From Arthrobacter sp. FW306-2-2C-D06B (GTDB lineage: Bacteria > Actinomycetota > Actinomycetes > Actinomycetales > Micrococcaceae): a stretch of 64,000 nt of DNA. Where the stretch lies: the NCBI RefSeq assembly GCF_021789175.1, contig NZ_CP084560.1:372001-436000 (forward strand), read 5' to 3'. Positions 1 to 8,961 of the stretch are shown here, piece by piece; the first letter of the stretch is position 1, and each line of letters starts with the position of its first letter. The notes beneath the pieces were generated by a model, which saw nothing but the letters and a program-made list of their open reading frames with translations, searched no databases and was not told the origin of the DNA. Made by a program: the position numbers and the translations under genes.

Positions 1-1
1 A

Positions 2-1765
2 AACGCAGCCTCCGGTGCCGGTAACGCAGCACTCTGCGCGCCTGGGTCCCTGGACCCGGCGAAAATCGCCGGCAAAGTAGTGGTGTGTGACCGTGGGGTG
101 GTTGACCGAGTCGCCAAGAGCGCCGAGGTGCTCCGCGGTGGCGGCGTGGGCATGATCCTCGTGAACCTCGCCAGCTCCTCCTTGGACACCGACAAGCACG
201 CGGTGCCCACCGTCCATGTGAATCCTCCGGCATCGCAAGCCATCAAGGACAAGGTCGCGGCAAACCCGGGGCTTACTGTTTCGCTCGTTGACCACGACAC
301 CACCGGTCTTCCGCTCGAGGCCCAGCCGCAGATCGCCGGATTCTCTTCCCGCGGCCCGCTCCTCGCCACGGATTCGGATCTCCTCAAGCCGGACGTCTCG
401 GCTCCCGGCGTTGCGGTGCTCGCAGGTGTTTCGCCGATCGGCAGCAAGGGTGATGAGTACGGATTCATGTCCGGTACCTCGATGGCGTCCCCGCACATTG
501 CAGGTTTCGGGGCCTTGATCCTGGCGAAGAATCCCGATTGGTCACCGGCGATGGTCAAGTCGGCCATGATGACGACGGCGAGTGACGTCAAGCTCGCCGA
601 TGGAAGCAAGAACCAGGACGTCTTCGCTACCGGTGCAGGAGAGATGAACCCTGCCAGCGTGCTGGAGCCGGGCCTGGTCTACGATGCCGGAACCGAGGAC
701 TACTTGAAGTTCATCCAGGGCACCGGCGTCGATCTCGGCAAGCCGGGACTTGGCTCGACACTGCCGCGCGACATGAACCTTCCGTCGTTCGCCCTGGGTA
801 ACCTCGCGGGCAAAATCGAGGTCACCCGCACCGTCACCGCGCTGACCCCGGGACAGTACCGGGCCACAGTCAACGTCCCTGGCGTTGACGTCAAGGTCAC
901 CCCGTCCGTGCTGAATTTCAAAGACGCGGGCCAGAAGAAGACCTTCACAGTGACCTTCGAAAACAAGAGCGCGCCACTGGGTACTTTCGCGATGGGATCG
1001 TTGAAGTGGGAAGGCGCCAATAAGTCGGTGGTCTCTCCGATTGCGGTCCGTCCGCAGTCGGTGCTGGCCTCCAAGAGCGTCGCCTTCACGTCCCAGCAGG
1101 CAAGCGGCTCGGCGGACATCAACATCGTCTCCGGTTCCGATTCGCCCACGGCTGTGACCATCGACGGCCTCTCCAAGGCTGATTCCTCGGCCGCGGAGCT
1201 TGTTCCAGGTCCCGTGGCTGTTGCGAACGACGCCTCGAACTTCGTCAAGACCGCCACGGTTCCCCCCGGAACAGCGTTCGCGAAATTCTCGGTAATTTCT
1301 TCCGATCCCACCGCGGATTTCGATCTGTATGTTCTGTCGCCGTCGGGTCAGCTGTTCACGGCAGCGACACCGAGCGCAAGTGAGTCGCTCTCGCTCGACA
1401 ACCCGCAGCCTGGGACATACACCATCATCGCGAACCTGTATGCCAGCCCTAACAACCGGCCCACCAAGGCCAGCGTTGATGCGGCAATCCTGGGCGCAAA
1501 CCAAGGCAACGCCACGGTCACGCCCAACCCGATCAAGATAAAGAACGGCAAATCCGGGAAGCTCACCTTCGCATGGAACAACCTGACGCCGGGTTCCTAC
1601 ATCGGCCGACTCACTTTTGCCGGCACCAGCTCGCCGACGTTTGTGTCAGTCCTGGTCTCGGCAAACGGCAGCGTGTCCGTCGCGCCTAATGATGACCAGG
1701 AAGGCCAGCACGGCAAGGGCAAACTGCAGAATGAAGGGGAGGACCAGTCAAACAACGCCCTTTAG
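2..1765 (+). CDS. Subtilisin-like serine protease (S8), 5' end outside window
   Basis: Secreted or cell-surface peptidase; the open frame runs from base 2 without a start, so the N-terminus (signal peptide, propeptide, catalytic Asp and His) lies upstream. What is visible begins in a PA-type insert (KIAGKVVVCDRG), followed by the catalytic Ser motif GTSMASPHIAGF near base 480. After that come an Fn3-like subtilase C-terminal domain and a PPC-like beta-domain (DFDLYVLSPSG). The tail is charged (DDQEGQHGKGK). This domain order is typical of large bacterial PA-containing subtilases. A strong terminator follows. The SSI-type inhibitor-like genes lie convergently just downstream, which may be functional or coincidental. 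Confidence 0.93.
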   Translation, partial: NAASGAGNAALCAPGSLDPAKIAGKVVVCDRGVVDRVAKSAEVLRGGGVGMILVNLASSSLDTDKHAVPTVHVNPPASQAIKDKVAANPGLTVSLVDHDTTGLPLEAQPQIAGFSSRGPLLATDSDLLKPDVSAPGVAVLAGVSPIGSKGDEYGFMSGTSMASPHIAGFGALILAKNPDWSPAMVKSAMMTTASDVKLADGSKNQDVFATGAGEMNPASVLEPGLVYDAGTEDYLKFIQGTGVDLGKPGLGSTLPRDMNLPSFALGNLAGKIEVTRTVTALTPGQYRATVNVPGVDVKVTPSVLNFKDAGQKKTFTVTFENKSAPLGTFAMGSLKWEGANKSVVSPIAVRPQSVLASKSVAFTSQQASGSADINIVSGSDSPTAVTIDGLSKADSSAAELVPGPVAVANDASNFVKTATVPPGTAFAKFSVISSDPTADFDLYVLSPSGQLFTAATPSASESLSLDNPQPGTYTIIANLYASPNNRPTKASVDAAILGANQGNATVTPNPIKIKNGKSGKLTFAWNNLTPGSYIGRLTFAGTSSPTFVSVLVSANGSVSVAPNDDQEGQHGKGKLQNEGEDQSNNAL

Positions 1766-1799
1766 CGCGGCAATGATCGTCTGACAGAAATGCAAGGCG

Positions 1800-1834
1800 G
1801 CGGCCGGCGGGATACCCCGCCGGCCGCTTTCTTG
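1800..1834 (+). terminator. Rho-independent terminator after the subtilase
   Basis: A perfect 12-bp GC stem (1800-1811 with 1816-1827), loop ATAC, then a T-rich run. It lies 35 bases after the protease stop. Confidence 0.85.
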
Positions 1835-1846
1835 TTAACCCCGGAC

Positions 1847-1971
1847 GCCCGCTCACGTATGTGGCCAAACGGCGGAACCCTCTTGCAGATCATGTGAGCG
1901 GGCGTGCGGCCGGGAGGGGTTGTTTGTGAGCGGGCGTGCGGCCGGGAGGGGTTGTTTGTGAGCGAGCGTCG
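1847..1971. repeat. 32-bp tandem repeat with inverted copy of its core
   Basis: Two perfect 32-bp copies lie at 1893-1924 and 1925-1956, each beginning TGTGAGCGGGCGTGCGG. A partial third copy starts at 1957. The reverse complement of the core (CGCCCGCTCAC) occurs at 1847-1857, so the region can fold. It sits between two convergent genes and looks like a REP-type intergenic element. Confidence 0.7.
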
Positions 1972-2343
1972 TTAGATGCTTCCTGTGGATCCTGCCATGC
2001 CGCCGAGGAGGGCGGCCATGGTGCGCCACCGGGCGATCTCACAGCCGTCCGTCCGGCTGAAGCGGCTGCTGACCTCGCGCCCGCGGAACCTGCCCGTAAC
2101 CGTTGCCACCTGCGGACCGCCGTATTGCTGGGTGCAAATACGGTCCGGCCGGGGAACCGGAAAGAAGATCTCTTCGCCGAATTGCTCGACGGCGGCAAGC
2201 GCCGCGCGGGGGTCCGGAAGGGTCGAGCCTTCGGAGACTTCGCCGCCAGAGCCGAGCAGGACGAACTCATAGTCCGCGGCGCCTGGTGCCTCCGTCAGCG
2301 TGATGGTGAGTTCGACGTCGTACTTTCCTGTGCCTGAAGTCAT
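1972..2343 (-). CDS. Short SSI (subtilisin inhibitor)-like protein without signal peptide
   Basis: 123 aa. The second half (CTQQYGGPQVATVTG followed by DGCEIARW) matches the C-terminal half of Streptomyces subtilisin inhibitor (SSI) family proteins. The Pro-Asp-Pro-x-Ala helix region also fits that family. There is no signal peptide and the first SSI disulfide pair is missing (LLGSGG where the lipoprotein paralogue has LVCTGG), so only one disulfide could form. Its ATG overlaps the upstream stop (ATGA), which suggests translational coupling. The family assignment is by motif; inhibitory activity is inferred and doubtful for a cytoplasmic protein. Confidence 0.7.
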   Translation of the reverse strand: MTSGTGKYDVELTITLTEAPGAADYEFVLLGSGGEVSEGSTLPDPRAALAAVEQFGEEIFFPVPRPDRICTQQYGGPQVATVTGRFRGREVSSRFSRTDGCEIARWRTMAALLGGMAGSTGSI

Positions 2344-3293
2344 TGCTGTCCTTCGTGAGACGGTGTTTGTGCGAGGAGATCCAGAAGCGGCTGCACTTCA
2401 TCGAGGACCCGGGCACGGAGCGCTTGGGCCTCGGCGGCGAAGGCCCTCTGATACTCAACGTACTCGGCCTTGCCTTGCGGCGTCTCGATCCTGATGGCCG
2501 GATAGCCCCACTCTTCAAGGTCATAGGGGGAGGCCTGCATGTCCATGGCGCGGATCCGCCAGGACAGTTCGAAGCAGTCCATCACGAGTTCGCTCGGCAG
2601 GGCCGGCGCCAGTTTGTACGCCCATTTATAGAGGTCCATGTTGGCGTGCAGGCAGCCGGGTTGTTCCATGGTGCGCTGGTTGTCCCGCGTAGGGGCGAGT
2701 TCGTTGAGCGGGATGGCGTCCGGAGTGTAGAAACGGAAGGCGTCGAAGTGCGAGCAGCGGATCCGGTTGTCTTCCACTACGGTGTCTGTGCCTTCGGAGC
2801 CGAGTCGCAGCTTGAGGTACTCGTGGCGAAGATCGAACTTGTCCTGGCGGTAGACCATGGCCCACTCGTGCAGTCCGAAGCAACCAAACTGGGCGGCCCG
2901 CGCGGCGGTTCCGGACAGGATGATGCCGGCGAAGCGGATGGCCTCGGTGCGGTCGGCCGCGAACTTGCGGCGATCGAAGGCGACCGCAACGATACCGGCT
3001 GGCAGGCCCGCGGCCGCCAGCGCGCCGTCGTCGAGCACTCGGTAATATTTCCACCCGGCCCGCTCCGCCGCTTTGGGGCCGGAGAGCACGACGCCGTCGC
3101 CCGGGTGCCAGCGCAGCAGCTGGCCGGGCTTCTGGGTGTAGTAGGTGAAGAGGAAGTCTTCGACGGGATGCTTCTGGCCTGCGGAGCGGCGGGCCAGGTA
3201 GGGCTTGGCGTAGCGTTCGACGCGGACGTGGTGGGCAGCCTCCAGTGCGAGCCATTTCTCTTGCGGGAGGTGCGTGTATTTAAGCTCCGGCAC
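2340..3293 (-). CDS. Conserved actinobacterial protein (3-methyladenine-glycosylase-like annotation)
   Basis: About 317 aa from a GTG at 3293; an upstream ATG at 3386 would create a 107-bp overlap with the lipoprotein gene and adds low-complexity sequence, so the GTG is preferred. The motifs LARRSAGQKHPVEDFLFTYY and RWHPG near the N-terminus are characteristic of an actinobacterial family often labelled 3-methyladenine DNA glycosylase. I see no Tag or AlkA motifs, so that enzymatic label is weak. It lies inside the SSI-like operon, overlapping both neighbours. Confidence 0.75.
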   Translation of the reverse strand: MPELKYTHLPQEKWLALEAAHHVRVERYAKPYLARRSAGQKHPVEDFLFTYYTQKPGQLLRWHPGDGVVLSGPKAAERAGWKYYRVLDDGALAAAGLPAGIVAVAFDRRKFAADRTEAIRFAGIILSGTAARAAQFGCFGLHEWAMVYRQDKFDLRHEYLKLRLGSEGTDTVVEDNRIRCSHFDAFRFYTPDAIPLNELAPTRDNQRTMEQPGCLHANMDLYKWAYKLAPALPSELVMDCFELSWRIRAMDMQASPYDLEEWGYPAIRIETPQGKAEYVEYQRAFAAEAQALRARVLDEVQPLLDLLAQTPSHEGQQ

Positions 3294-3849
3294 CGCTTGA
3301 ACCAATGATGTCGGCGACGGCGGCCCAGGCGGAAATTTCGCAGCCGTCCGTGAGCTTGTAGGAGGACTCGATGCCCGCGCCATCAACGGCGCCGGTGACT
3401 ATTGCCGTCTGGGGTCCGCCGTAACGCTGGCTGCAGACTTGGTCACTGGGGCGCGGCGTGCGCGTAAGCAGGGCCGGGTTCTTTTTGAGGGCGGCGCACG
3501 CTGCGGCTGCGGTGGGGTGGTGGCTTTCCGCAGCGGGGACGCCGCCGGTGCAGACGAGCGTGTAGCTCTCAGCGGCCGCAGTAGGGGAGAGCTTGACCAT
3601 GATGGAAAGTTCGGCATCTCCGCGGCCGGGGGAGCTGGGCGCGGTGGGGGAGAGCGAAGGAGTCGGTTTGCCGCTGGGAGACGCCGTCTCGTCAGGCAAA
3701 AGCCCGGTAGGGCTGCTCGACGGCGAGGACGACGCGCTGCTGCCAGGCGCCGAACTGCTGGGCGAACCGCCCCCGGTGCCAGGCGTGCAGGCGGCAAGAC
3801 CAGCGACGGCGACGACGGCCAGCACAGACCGGACTATTCGCAGGCGCAT
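3280..3849 (-). CDS. SSI-like domain lipoprotein
   Basis: 189 aa. It has a signal peptide with lipobox (VAGLAAC), a Ser/Pro-rich linker of about 50 residues, then an SSI-like domain with both cysteine pairs (LVCTGG...ACAAL and VCSQRYGGPQ...TDGCEISAW). The ATG at 3849 has a good ribosome site (AAGGAG). It is predicted to be lipid-anchored on the outer face of the membrane, where it could bind a serine protease. The reactive-site region CSQRYGG differs from the CPMVYDP of classical SSI, so the target cannot be predicted. It lies 15 bases after the MarR gene, in one operon. Confidence 0.78.
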   Translation of the reverse strand: MRLRIVRSVLAVVAVAGLAACTPGTGGGSPSSSAPGSSASSSPSSSPTGLLPDETASPSGKPTPSLSPTAPSSPGRGDAELSIMVKLSPTAAAESYTLVCTGGVPAAESHHPTAAAACAALKKNPALLTRTPRPSDQVCSQRYGGPQTAIVTGAVDGAGIESSYKLTDGCEISAWAAVADIIGSSGAGA

Positions 3850-3864
3850 GGGGTTCTCCTTGAT

Positions 3865-4368
3865 TTATGCCAGTTTATCGCCCGTTGCGGCAGCAGGGTG
3901 TTGAGTGGCCGCGATGAGCCCGGTCATCGCCCGGTGAAGTTCCGCTACTTGGGCCCGGCTGAGTTGGAGCCGCTCCATGATGGCTCCCGGCACAGCCGTC
4001 GCTTGTTGCCGGAGGGCGGCGCCGGCTTCGGTCAAAGTGATGGCGAGGGCCCGTTCGTTTCCGTGGATGCGGTTGCGGGTCACGAATCCTGCCTCTTCGA
4101 GCCGGCGCAGGATCGGTGAAAGAGTGGCCGGCTCATGCAGGAGTGCCTCGCTGATGTCCTTGAGCGTGCGCGGGCTGCGTTCCCACAGGGCGAGCATCAC
4201 GAGGTACTGCGGATGCGTCAGCCCCATCTTTTCTAGCACCGGCTTGTAGACGCCCACCACGCTCCGCGACGCCACCGTCAGGGCGAAGCATAACTGACGC
4301 TCAAGCAAAAGATCGTCTTCCGGCGGGGCGGTGGTTTCGGGGGCAATGGGTGTGCTTGCGGCAGCCAT
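3865..4368 (-). CDS. MarR-family regulator, OhrR-like
   Basis: 167 aa. It has MarR winged-helix features: LTHPQYLVMLALWE, then LKDISEALLHEPATLSPILRRLEEAGFV and a wing. The N-terminal LCFAL with a conserved Cys is where OhrR proteins carry the peroxidatic cysteine, so redox sensing is plausible. No ohr gene is adjacent. It is the first gene of the operon with the two SSI-like proteins, and palindromes lie directly upstream (4393-4440), fitting autoregulation. Confidence 0.88.
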   Translation of the reverse strand: MAAASTPIAPETTAPPEDDLLLERQLCFALTVASRSVVGVYKPVLEKMGLTHPQYLVMLALWERSPRTLKDISEALLHEPATLSPILRRLEEAGFVTRNRIHGNERALAITLTEAGAALRQQATAVPGAIMERLQLSRAQVAELHRAMTGLIAATQHPAAATGDKLA

Positions 4369-4392
4369 GGCTTGCTCCGTTCCGTGTCGGCG

Positions 4393-4440
4393 ACCGGTTT
4401 GTACCGGTCAATAGTTAGTGCACTAATTGTTAGTGTACTA
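4393..4440. promoter_or_regulatory. Candidate MarR/OhrR operator palindromes
   Basis: ACCGGT-4-ACCGGT (4393-4408) is followed by the perfect palindrome TTAGTGCACTAA (4415-4426) and a related half site TAGTGTACTA (4431-4440). They lie in the divergent space between the MarR gene and the small gene at 4478. AT-rich palindromes of this size are usual MarR targets. Confidence 0.55.
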
Positions 4441-4477
4441 TTAAAGCGCAACATCCTTTTGAGAGAGGGTAGACCAG

Positions 4478-4702
4478 GTGGCCAAAGAGACCATGACCCA
4501 GCGATTCATGCGTGCAACCGGCAAGCTGCGGATCATTTTCGGTCCGGCGCACAGCAGTTCCCTGGATCATGAAATGACCGAGGAGAACAAGCGCCTCCTC
4601 GCGCGGCGCCAGGCCGAAGCGCAGCAATGGGAGACGATCCGCAGGCCGGACGGCAGCACCTACGTGGTCCCCAGGAACCCGGACGACAAGTCCCTTCGGT
4701 AA
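4478..4702 (+). CDS. Small conserved hypothetical protein
   Basis: 74 aa, charged, with no signal or membrane segment. The N-terminus (FMRATGKLRIIFGPA) is clearly related to the next gene's FMKVTDRLRFWFGPA, so the two are paralogues. It is transcribed away from the MarR gene across the palindromes. Function unknown. Confidence 0.75.
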   Translation: MAKETMTQRFMRATGKLRIIFGPAHSSSLDHEMTEENKRLLARRQAEAQQWETIRRPDGSTYVVPRNPDDKSLR

Positions 4703-4834
4703 AAGGCTCCTGCCTCTCAGCGATTGACGCCGATCGGGGCCTTTTACGGGTTCCGGGCGTAAAATTGGCCTCACTGGAACCACTCAGCTCCAACCGCACG
4801 GCTGGACCTCGCAGCGGGGAAGGAGGTGGGAATT

Positions 4835-5038
4835 GTGGGACATGCACTCGATACCTTTATGAAAGTCACAGATCGACTGCGTTTCTGGTTCGGCCCGGCA
4901 ACCCGGGGCGACATTGATACGCCCGTAGTCCACAAGCATGACGACTTCGAGGCGGCGTCGGAAGAAGACCTGGGACATTTCGTCGTCGAAACAGACGACC
5001 AAGGCCACCACTACGGAATCCGCAAGGAAAGCGCCTGA
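4835..5038 (+). CDS. Small conserved hypothetical protein, paralogue of the previous gene
   Basis: 67 aa from the GTG at 4835, chosen because AGGAGG (4820-4825) is 9 bases upstream; the GTG at 4826 overlaps the ribosome site. It shares the R-L/K-R-hydrophobic-FGPA motif with the gene at 4478. The C-terminal half is acidic and His-rich. Function unknown. Confidence 0.72.
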   Translation: MGHALDTFMKVTDRLRFWFGPATRGDIDTPVVHKHDDFEAASEEDLGHFVVETDDQGHHYGIRKESA

Positions 5039-5073
5039 AGCCGCTCCGCGGCGCCAATGCCGCAGCAATGCAA

Positions 5074-5103
5074 AAGAACCGGAGCATGAGCTCCGGTTCT
5101 TTC
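5074..5103. terminator. Bidirectional terminator
   Basis: A 12-bp stem (5074-5085 with 5090-5101), ATGA loop, A-run before and T-run after. It serves the small plus-strand gene and lysC, which converge here. Confidence 0.85.
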
Positions 5104-5167
5104 ACGTTTAAGTACTTCAGATCCCGACGGCGGGTGCCCGACTGTGCGTTCCCGTCCGGGAGGCCGG

Positions 5168-6514
5168 CTAGCGGCCGGTGCCGCCATAGACGGTTGCCTC
5201 GGCGTCGCCGTCGAGCTCGAACGCCTTGTGGATGGCGCGCACGGCGTCATCCAGCAGATCGGCGTGAGTGACGACAGAGATGCGGATCTCCGAGGTGGAA
5301 ATCATGTTGATGTTGATCCCGGCGTCGGAGAGTGCCTTGAAGAAGGTGGCGGACACGCCCGGGTGCGAACGCATCCCGGCGCCGATCAGCGAAAGCTTGC
5401 CGACGTTCTCGTTGTATTCGATGCTTTCGAAGCCGATTTCAGGCTGCGCGGCACGCAGGGCGGTGAGGGCATCGGCGCCTTCCACGATGGGCAGGGTGAA
5501 CGAGATGTCCGTGCGGCCGGTACCGTGAGTGGACACGTTCTGGACGATCATGTCGATGTTCGAGTGCGCCTTGGCGATGACCTGGAAAATTGCGGCGGCC
5601 TTGCCCGGGATGTCCGGGACGCCGACCACGGTGACCTTGGCTTCTGAACGGTCGTGTGCAACACCGGAGATGATTGGCTGCTCCAAGGCAACTCCCTCTT
5701 GAATCGTGATCTTGTCGTCGGCGCTGGGCAGGACCCAAGTGCCTTCGTTCTGGCTGAATGAGGACCGGACGTGCAGGGGCACGCCGAATCGGCGGGCGTA
5801 TTCCACGCAACGCAAGTGCAGGATCTTGGCGCCGGAAGCTGCCAGTTCCAGCATTTCCTCGCTCGAGATACGGTCGATCTTCGTTGCCGTGGAGACCACG
5901 CGGGGGTCGGCCGTGTAGATGCCGTCGACGTCCGTGTAGATTTCGCAGACGTCCGCCTCGAGCGCGGCGGCGAGGGCCACCGCAGTTGTATCGGATCCGC
6001 CGCGGCCAAGGGTAGTGATCTCCCTTGTGCTTCGGGTCATGCCCTGGAAGCCGGCCACGATGGCGACATGCCCTTTGTCCAATGCGGTACGGATGCGGTG
6101 GGGGTCGACGTCGATGATGCGGGCCTTGCCATGGATGCCGTCCGTGATCATGCCGGCCTGGGAGCCGGTGAACGACTGCGCTGAGGCGCCGAACTTGTTG
6201 ATGGCCATCGCGAGCAGGGCCATGGAGATGCGCTCGCCTGCGGAAAGGAGCATGTCCATCTCACGGGCGGGAGCAGAATCGGTGACTTGGGCGGCGAGAT
6301 CCAGGAGTTCGTCCGTGGTGTCTCCCATGGCCGAAACCACCACGACGACCTCGTTGCCGGCCTTTTGTGCGTCGACAACGCGGCGGGCAACACGCTTGAT
6401 GCCTTCTGCATCGGACACCGAGGAGCCGCCGAACTTCTGCACGATCAGCTGCTTGGTCTTGGCAGCCGGCGCGGTCAGGTCTTCGGTTTTCACATCGGTA
6501 GTGGGCAAACTCAT
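5168..6514 (-). CDS. lysC: Aspartokinase
   Basis: 448 aa. It catalyses ATP-dependent phosphorylation of L-aspartate, the first step to lysine, threonine, methionine and diaminopimelate. Visible features are the kinase signature VQKFGGSSV near residue 28, the [16 protein letters not shown] substrate region, and two C-terminal ACT domains ([28 protein letters not shown]) for feedback control. In related actinobacteria an internal start yields a separate beta subunit made of the ACT part; a similar internal start is possible but not proven here. asd is not in the window. Confidence 0.95.
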   Translation of the reverse strand: MSLPTTDVKTEDLTAPAAKTKQLIVQKFGGSSVSDAEGIKRVARRVVDAQKAGNEVVVVVSAMGDTTDELLDLAAQVTDSAPAREMDMLLSAGERISMALLAMAINKFGASAQSFTGSQAGMITDGIHGKARIIDVDPHRIRTALDKGHVAIVAGFQGMTRSTREITTLGRGGSDTTAVALAAALEADVCEIYTDVDGIYTADPRVVSTATKIDRISSEEMLELAASGAKILHLRCVEYARRFGVPLHVRSSFSQNEGTWVLPSADDKITIQEGVALEQPIISGVAHDRSEAKVTVVGVPDIPGKAAAIFQVIAKAHSNIDMIVQNVSTHGTGRTDISFTLPIVEGADALTALRAAQPEIGFESIEYNENVGKLSLIGAGMRSHPGVSATFFKALSDAGININMISTSEIRISVVTHADLLDDAVRAIHKAFELDGDAEATVYGGTGR

Positions 6515-6766
6515 GCGCGCACCCTCACTGCATCAATTGGGGATCGTACGTTGCGTGGCCAGGTAGCGGCACGGCTACGTGGCTTATGTGGCCAGTTTAT
6601 CGCCGGGCGCGGCGGGCGGGGGAATTGTGACCAAATCTCGGCCCTTGCGTGCATGCCGGGCGGTTTCGGCTTGGCGTACGATCAAGAAATACGCAGCCTG
6701 CGGGCATGTGGGCTCACGGGAATTGAAGCGTACTTGTTCTGTTTGGGGGAAACAGGTGAGTAGAGC

Positions 6767-7723
6767 ATGTCCATAGCTGAAAGTTCAAGCGTCCCGGTGA
6801 GCGGCGCACTCGGAGTATCCGCGGAAGGCGTCTCACGCCGCTTCGGTACGGTCCACGCGGTGGAGCACATCGATTTCCATGCCCCGCCAGGGAAGGTCAC
6901 GGCGCTCATCGGTCCCAACGGCGCAGGCAAAACGACCCTCCTTCTCATGCTTGCCTCGCTTCTGCGGCCCGACTCCGGGACCATCCGGATCAACGGCCTG
7001 GATCCCCTGCACGACAGCGCCGCCGCGCGGCTTCGGATCGGCTGGATGCCGGACACCCTGGGGGTGTGGGAGTCCTTGACCGCACGCGAAATCCTGGTCC
7101 AGATGGCGCGCTTTTACCGTCTGCCCAAGTCCGGTATCGCCCAGCGCGTTGCCGGGTTGCTCGAACTTGTCCGGCTGGACACCCTTGCCGACCAGCCGGC
7201 CCGGGTCCTCTCCAGAGGCCAGCAACAACGTCTCAGCCTGGCCAGGGCCCTCATCCACGACCCCTCCGTGCTTCTGCTCGACGAGCCGGCGTCGGGCCTC
7301 GACCCGGGATCCCGCGTGGAGCTCCGAAACCTGCTGCGCCGCCTGGCCGGGGAAGGGAAAGCCGTGGTGGTTTCCTCTCACGTGCTCAGTGAACTCGATG
7401 AAATCGCGGACGGAGCGGTGTTCGTCAGCCAGGGCCGCACCGTGAAACAGCAGACCCTCGAGGAGGCCGCCCTGCAGGGCCGGCGCTACGCCATCACAGC
7501 CCTCGACAACGCGGCCCTCATGGCAAAGCTCGGCGAGCTGGGGCTGGAACACCGCGTGGAGGCGGGCCGCCGCCCGTCGGTCACCTTGCTGCTGACGCAC
7601 GACGACGGCGCTGCCGCCCTCTTGGGCGAACTCGTCCGGTCCGGCATCAGCGTGGTTTCCTTCGCCCCGGCAGCCGGTGCCCTCGAAGAGACGTACATGA
7701 ACCTGGATACGGAGAGGCAATGA
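6767..7723 (+). CDS. ABC transporter ATP-binding protein
   Basis: 318 aa. It has Walker A GPNGAGKTT, signature LSRGQQQRLSLARAL, Walker B VLLLDEPASGLDP and H-loop SSHVLSELDE. The C-terminal domain resembles those of exporter ATPases of the CcmA/NatA type. Its stop overlaps the start of the permease gene (ATGA), so the two form one unit. It diverges from lysC. Substrate unknown. Confidence 0.93.
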   Translation: MSIAESSSVPVSGALGVSAEGVSRRFGTVHAVEHIDFHAPPGKVTALIGPNGAGKTTLLLMLASLLRPDSGTIRINGLDPLHDSAAARLRIGWMPDTLGVWESLTAREILVQMARFYRLPKSGIAQRVAGLLELVRLDTLADQPARVLSRGQQQRLSLARALIHDPSVLLLDEPASGLDPGSRVELRNLLRRLAGEGKAVVVSSHVLSELDEIADGAVFVSQGRTVKQQTLEEAALQGRRYAITALDNAALMAKLGELGLEHRVEAGRRPSVTLLLTHDDGAAALLGELVRSGISVVSFAPAAGALEETYMNLDTERQ

Positions 7724-8901
7724 GCAACGTGAATCACACCGTGCCGGGCACTGCGGGTCCGCAGGGAGCTACGGGCGGCGGGAACGCCGTCGTTGGCTAT
7801 CTTGGCGGGATCCGCGACGTCGTGGTCCTTGAGATGAAACAACGGTTGCGTTCCCGCGGCTGGTACATCATGTTGGGCATCTGGTTCTTTGTGATCGCCG
7901 TAGTGACGTGGCTGACCTGGCTCGCCTGGAACGCCAGCATGGAAGTGCGTCGTTCCACGATGCCGCCGTCGGCACTGGCGCAGCAGGACGGGGCCGGGTC
8001 CATGATCTTCGAGGTCGTCCTGGCTTTCGTGCTCCTGTTTGCCCTGCTCGTGGCGCCCGCGCTGTCGGCCAATGCCATCAACGGTGACCGCACAGGGGGC
8101 ACACTCGCCATCCTGCAGATCACCTTGCTGACTCCGGGCCAGATTCTCTGGGGCAAGTTCTGCGCGGGATGGCTCGCTGCGCTCGCCTTCCTGGCGACGA
8201 GTGCCCCGTTCCTTGTCTTCGGAATGTTCCAAGGCGGCCTGACCCCGGGGCACGTCGTGGTTTCCTTGCTGATGCTGGCGGTGGAACTGGCCGTTGTCTG
8301 CGGGATGGGCGTGGGGATTTCTGCGCTTGCGGGGCGGCCCTTGTTCTCGATCGTGGTGACCTACTTGGCAGTCGCCGCACTGGTGGTCGGATCCTTGATT
8401 TCCTTCGGACTGGGAACGCAACTGGCGCAGGGCACGGTAGTGGCCAACTCTCCCGTTGGCCGTGGCGTCTTGTATGCGCCCGTGCAGCCGAATCAGCAGG
8501 GGCAACCGCTTGAACCGGCGCAACCGGCTTACACCTGCGAGGGTCCCTTGATTGAGCACCCGGCCGCCCGGACCGAACGCGTGGCGTGGATGCTCGCGTT
8601 GAATCCCTACGTGGTGGTGGCCGACGCCATTCCGTATCCGGACCGTTCCGGAAGCGCCTTCTACTCGGTCGGCATGATCGAAGGCATCAGCCAGGGTGCC
8701 AGGTCCGCGCTCGCCGGGCCGGACCACTCCTACCTGTGCGCAAACGGCGTGCCGCAGCCGCAGTACCTCAAACAGACGACGCCCTTGTGGCCACTGGGAC
8801 TCGGCCTGCAACTGGTTCTGACGGGGTTGCTCATGTGGCTCGGCTGGCGTTCGCTGCGGACGCCCGCAGGCCGGTTGGCTAGCGGGACGCGGATCGCGTA
8901 A
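7720..8901 (+). CDS. ABC transporter permease (ABC-2-like)
   Basis: 393 aa with about six hydrophobic segments: one near residues 50-70, a cluster at 105-235, and a last one near residue 370. A long extracytoplasmic loop lies between the last two. It is translationally coupled to the ATPase gene. The C-terminus (LGWRSLRTP) ends in the cytoplasm. A two-gene exporter is likely; the substrate cannot be read from the sequence. Confidence 0.88.
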   Translation: MSNVNHTVPGTAGPQGATGGGNAVVGYLGGIRDVVVLEMKQRLRSRGWYIMLGIWFFVIAVVTWLTWLAWNASMEVRRSTMPPSALAQQDGAGSMIFEVVLAFVLLFALLVAPALSANAINGDRTGGTLAILQITLLTPGQILWGKFCAGWLAALAFLATSAPFLVFGMFQGGLTPGHVVVSLLMLAVELAVVCGMGVGISALAGRPLFSIVVTYLAVAALVVGSLISFGLGTQLAQGTVVANSPVGRGVLYAPVQPNQQGQPLEPAQPAYTCEGPLIEHPAARTERVAWMLALNPYVVVADAIPYPDRSGSAFYSVGMIEGISQGARSALAGPDHSYLCANGVPQPQYLKQTTPLWPLGLGLQLVLTGLLMWLGWRSLRTPAGRLASGTRIA

Positions 8902-8961
8902 GCCGGGCGGGTCGCCTAAGGGTCCGCAGCGGCGTCAGGGGCGTTCCGGGAAACGGGCTGC

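Noticed and set aside
542..1504. 320-codon minus-strand open frame
   Set aside because: Shadow of the subtilase gene; Arg-rich, no recognisable motif.
2343..3308. 321-codon plus-strand open frame
   Set aside because: Antisense to the conserved protein of the SSI operon; no domain features, no ribosome site.
7486..8811. 441-codon minus-strand open frame
   Set aside because: Antisense across both ABC transporter genes; composition (Gln/Arg/His-rich) is that of a shadow.
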